From positions 1 through 7,790 of the forward strand of contig CAAGFS010000055.1 in assembly GCA_900769205.1 (NCBI GenBank): DNA of 7,790 bases, in the 5' to 3' direction. Under the pieces are notes generated by a model. It was given only the letters and a program-made list of their open reading frames with translations. It was not told where the DNA came from and made no database searches. This DNA comes from Clostridia bacterium (GTDB lineage: Bacteria; Bacillota; Clostridia; Christensenellales; CAG-917). Position 1 is the stretch's first letter. The number at the start of each line of letters is the position of its first letter. Shown piece by piece: positions 6,578-7,790 of the stretch. A program made the translations under genes and the position numbers.

Positions 6578-7594
6578 TCAGTTTTTCTTCCTGCGTTTTT
6601 TGTCGTGCTTGGCAGAAACGTCTGCGCTTGCATCCCCTTCTTCCGAAGAAGTTGCCGAGGTGTTTTCCGCCGTGATTTCGTCGTCGTACTTTATCTCTTG
6701 TCCGTTTTCGTCAACAATCTTTCTTCCGTTGCGACTGTTGAGCGAACTGTTGTAAAAATCAAAATTTTTGCCTTCTCTGTACGCATCGCGTTCGGCAAGT
6801 TCACGCTGTTCGACTTTGACGAATTCAAGTCTTTCTTCTTCGCTGTCGAAAATCATCTGGCTTGCAAAATCGACACAGACAGTCCTTGACATAAGATCAT
6901 GCAAGAAAGAGCGCGAAGTCTGCCTTGTCGAAACGAACACGACGATTTGCAAAATGACGATTGCAACGAGAATGCAGATGCCGATTATCGTGTCCAGTAT
7001 GCCGAAAAACATCATAATGCCGACAAGCACGGGGACCATAATCTCAAAAACGTACATTCCCAATATCGAGCGAACGAATATAGAAAAAGGTCTCACACGC
7101 ACGCCGTTTGTGTGCATCACGGCTATGCTGAAGACCTTTTTCCCTATCGTCTGACCGTTTTTGAAAATGAGCGGAAGCACGAACTCCAATACGAATACCG
7201 CAAGGAATATTCCTATGGTTGTGATCATCAGGGTGAAAGACAACACCAACATCGACTCTTTTACGTAAGTTTCGTTTGCGGAAAGGAGTTGACCGAGTTC
7301 TTCTCCTGCCTGTTGTGCTTTCTCGTTGAAAGTCGCCTGTTCCTCTTCCGTGAGATTGTCAAATTGTTCTTTTGAAATGCCCAAATCCACACCGTATTCG
7401 GTTTTGTATTTTTCGATGATTTGATTTTGGGTGTCGTTGACAATCGTCGTGTAAATTTTGAAATGTCCGTCGTAGTCGCAAATCAGGGACAAAAGAGCCA
7501 TAAATCCCACTGCAAGACAAGCAATGAGAATGATGTCAAGAAGAAACGCTGCAAATCTCTTCGTAACACTGGCTTTCTGCACGTCGTATATCAT
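6578..7594 (-). CDS. RDD-family membrane protein with long charged C-terminal tail
   Basis: Predicted polytopic membrane protein of the RDD family, whose members are mostly uncharacterised; some are linked to ion or solute transport. The family signature is present: Arg13 and Asp20 in KRFAAFLLD at the first membrane segment, NGQTIGKKVFSIAV at 146-159, and FLHDLMSRT at 230-238 carrying Asp233. Hydrophobic segments lie at about 15-38, 115-143, 173-199 and 201-222. Two parts exceed the usual compact form: a polar loop of about 75 residues between the first two segments (40-114), and a charged tail of about 95 residues (243-338) with Glu/Arg-rich and acidic stretches ending in KKRRKKN. I chose the ATG at 7594 (338 residues) because AAAAAGGGGG (7600-7609) is well spaced before it; the in-frame ATG at 7627 would add 11 residues unlike the family start. 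As first gene of the cluster it may be co-transcribed with the transporter; a role in it is inference. Confidence 0.85.
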   Translation of the reverse strand: MIYDVQKASVTKRFAAFLLDIILIACLAVGFMALLSLICDYDGHFKIYTTIVNDTQNQIIEKYKTEYGVDLGISKEQFDNLTEEEQATFNEKAQQAGEELGQLLSANETYVKESMLVLSFTLMITTIGIFLAVFVLEFVLPLIFKNGQTIGKKVFSIAVMHTNGVRVRPFSIFVRSILGMYVFEIMVPVLVGIMMFFGILDTIIGICILVAIVILQIVVFVSTRQTSRSFLHDLMSRTVCVDFASQMIFDSEEERLEFVKVEQRELAERDAYREGKNFDFYNSSLNSRNGRKIVDENGQEIKYDDEITAENTSATSSEEGDASADVSAKHDKKRRKKN

Positions 7595-7640
7595 TACGAC
7601 CCCCTTTTTGCACGTCGGTCCGGGCAAAACGCGCGCCTAT

Positions 7641-7671
7641 TTGCGTACGCACACGCATAATATGTGCGCAA
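7641..7671. repeat. GC-rich inverted repeat in the leader of the RDD gene
   Basis: TTGCG at 7641-7645 is complementary to CGCAA at 7667-7671, and the inner arms CGCACA (7648-7653) and TGTGCG (7663-7668) form a second, alternative pairing over a 9-base loop. Bases 7644-7660 match 2846-2862 at 16 of 17 positions, and TGTGCGC also recurs after a similar gap, so this appears to be the same element as the stem-loop before the binding-protein gene. It may be an operator or a transcript structure. Confidence 0.5.
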
Positions 7672-7687
7672 GCGGGCGTTCGCTCTT

Positions 7688-7705
7688 AAATATGCTAACA
7701 TATTT
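7688..7705. promoter_or_regulatory. Palindrome overlapping the -10 box, possible operator
   Basis: AAATATG (7688-7694), spacer CTAA, then CATATTT (7699-7705) form a perfect 7-bp-arm palindrome. It covers the candidate -10 box at 7692-7697, the position expected for a repressor site. The arms are AT-rich, so chance is a real alternative, and no regulator gene is present in the window. Confidence 0.4.
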
Positions 7706-7720
7706 CGACAAAATAATCAA
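7692..7720 (-). promoter_or_regulatory. Candidate promoter of the RDD-transporter cluster
   Basis: On the minus strand TTGATT (7715-7720) and TAGCAT (7692-7697) are separated by exactly 17 bases, and the -10 box is preceded by TGT, an extended -10 element. Each hexamer matches 4 of 6 consensus bases. Transcription would start near 7685, leaving about 90 bases of leader before the ATG at 7594. Confidence 0.45.
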
Positions 7721-7790
7721 TGCCCATCGTACAATTTTGTTTCGGTTTTTTCTGACATATCCGCGATTTTGTTTGAAAAATCGAAAAAAA

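Larger units (their letters stand above)
7595..7790. other. Non-coding control region upstream of the cluster
   Basis: No credible gene is seen on either strand in these roughly 200 bases. From 7680 outward the DNA is AT-rich with promoter-like elements. Between 7595 and 7680 it is GC-rich with an inverted repeat and a GCGCGC tract, which would form a leader of about 90 bases on the RDD transcript. The run of A at 7784-7790 reads as T on the minus strand and could be the tail of a terminator for an upstream gene outside the window. Confidence 0.6.

Noticed and set aside
7595..7627. Eleven-residue N-terminal extension of the RDD protein from the ATG at 7627
   Set aside because: The ATG at 7594 has a well-spaced AAAAAGGGGG RBS, which would lie inside the coding region if 7627 were used, and RDD proteins begin close to the first membrane segment.
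7764..7783. Hairpin CGATTTT/AAAATCG near the window end, considered as a terminator
   Set aside because: On the minus strand the T-run precedes rather than follows the stem, and on the plus strand it is followed by A; the arms are AT-rich and the surrounding sequence is cut off.
1..7790. Search by eye for tRNA or rRNA genes, CRISPR arrays, transposase genes and phage-like genes
   Set aside because: No direct-repeat array, cloverleaf, transposase motif or phage gene was recognised; the window is almost fully occupied by the six minus-strand genes.

Overview
This window reads as one accessory transport locus of an uncultured member of the Bacillota, probably a Clostridia-type gut lineage; that placement is inference. 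The support is lipoprotein signal peptides of the MKK...VAC type, AGGAGG-like ribosome binding sites, CUT1-type sugar ABC components with Firmicutes-style motifs, and a nuclease/OB-fold lipoprotein of a kind familiar from clostridia. Base composition looks roughly half GC by eye. Every supported gene lies on the minus strand, so the locus is transcribed from high to low coordinates.

Layout in transcription order. Positions 7595-7790 are a non-coding leader and control region: a candidate promoter (7692-7720), a perfect 7-bp-arm palindrome over its -10 box (7688-7705) and a GC-rich inverted repeat (7641-7671). Then come an RDD-family membrane protein (6578-7594, start moved to a well-placed RBS), a 72-bp gap with a second candidate promoter, and a MalK/UgpC-type ABC ATPase (4736-6505). 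The ATPase carries about 230 extra C-terminal residues. Next are a MalF/UgpA-type permease (3790-4734) and a MalG/UgpE-type permease (2886-3779), packed 1 and 10 bases apart. A 106-bp gap holds a strong stem-loop and a likely promoter, followed by the substrate-binding lipoprotein (1370-2779). A 131-bp gap holds another perfect 11-bp stem-loop. Last is a lipoprotein with a staphylococcal-nuclease (thermonuclease) domain, a probable OB-fold, and the start of a further domain (1238 down past the window edge).

Working together: the binding lipoprotein would capture a sugar or sugar-like solute (oligosaccharide or glycerol-3-phosphate-type; not resolvable here) and deliver it to the two-permease channel powered by the ATPase. 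Having its own ATPase in the operon differs from the many Firmicutes CUT1 loci that rely on a shared MsmX-type ATPase. The RDD protein is a plausible accessory membrane protein of unknown role. The surface nuclease may be a separate unit that merely follows the transporter, or may help scavenge nucleic-acid-derived nutrients; the sequence does not decide this.

The points most worth a second look are the ATPase extension, the nuclease lipoprotein with its Asp-to-Asn change at the position of a metal ligand, and a related GC-rich element before both the RDD gene and the binding-protein gene. No RNA genes, insertion sequences or CRISPR arrays were seen.
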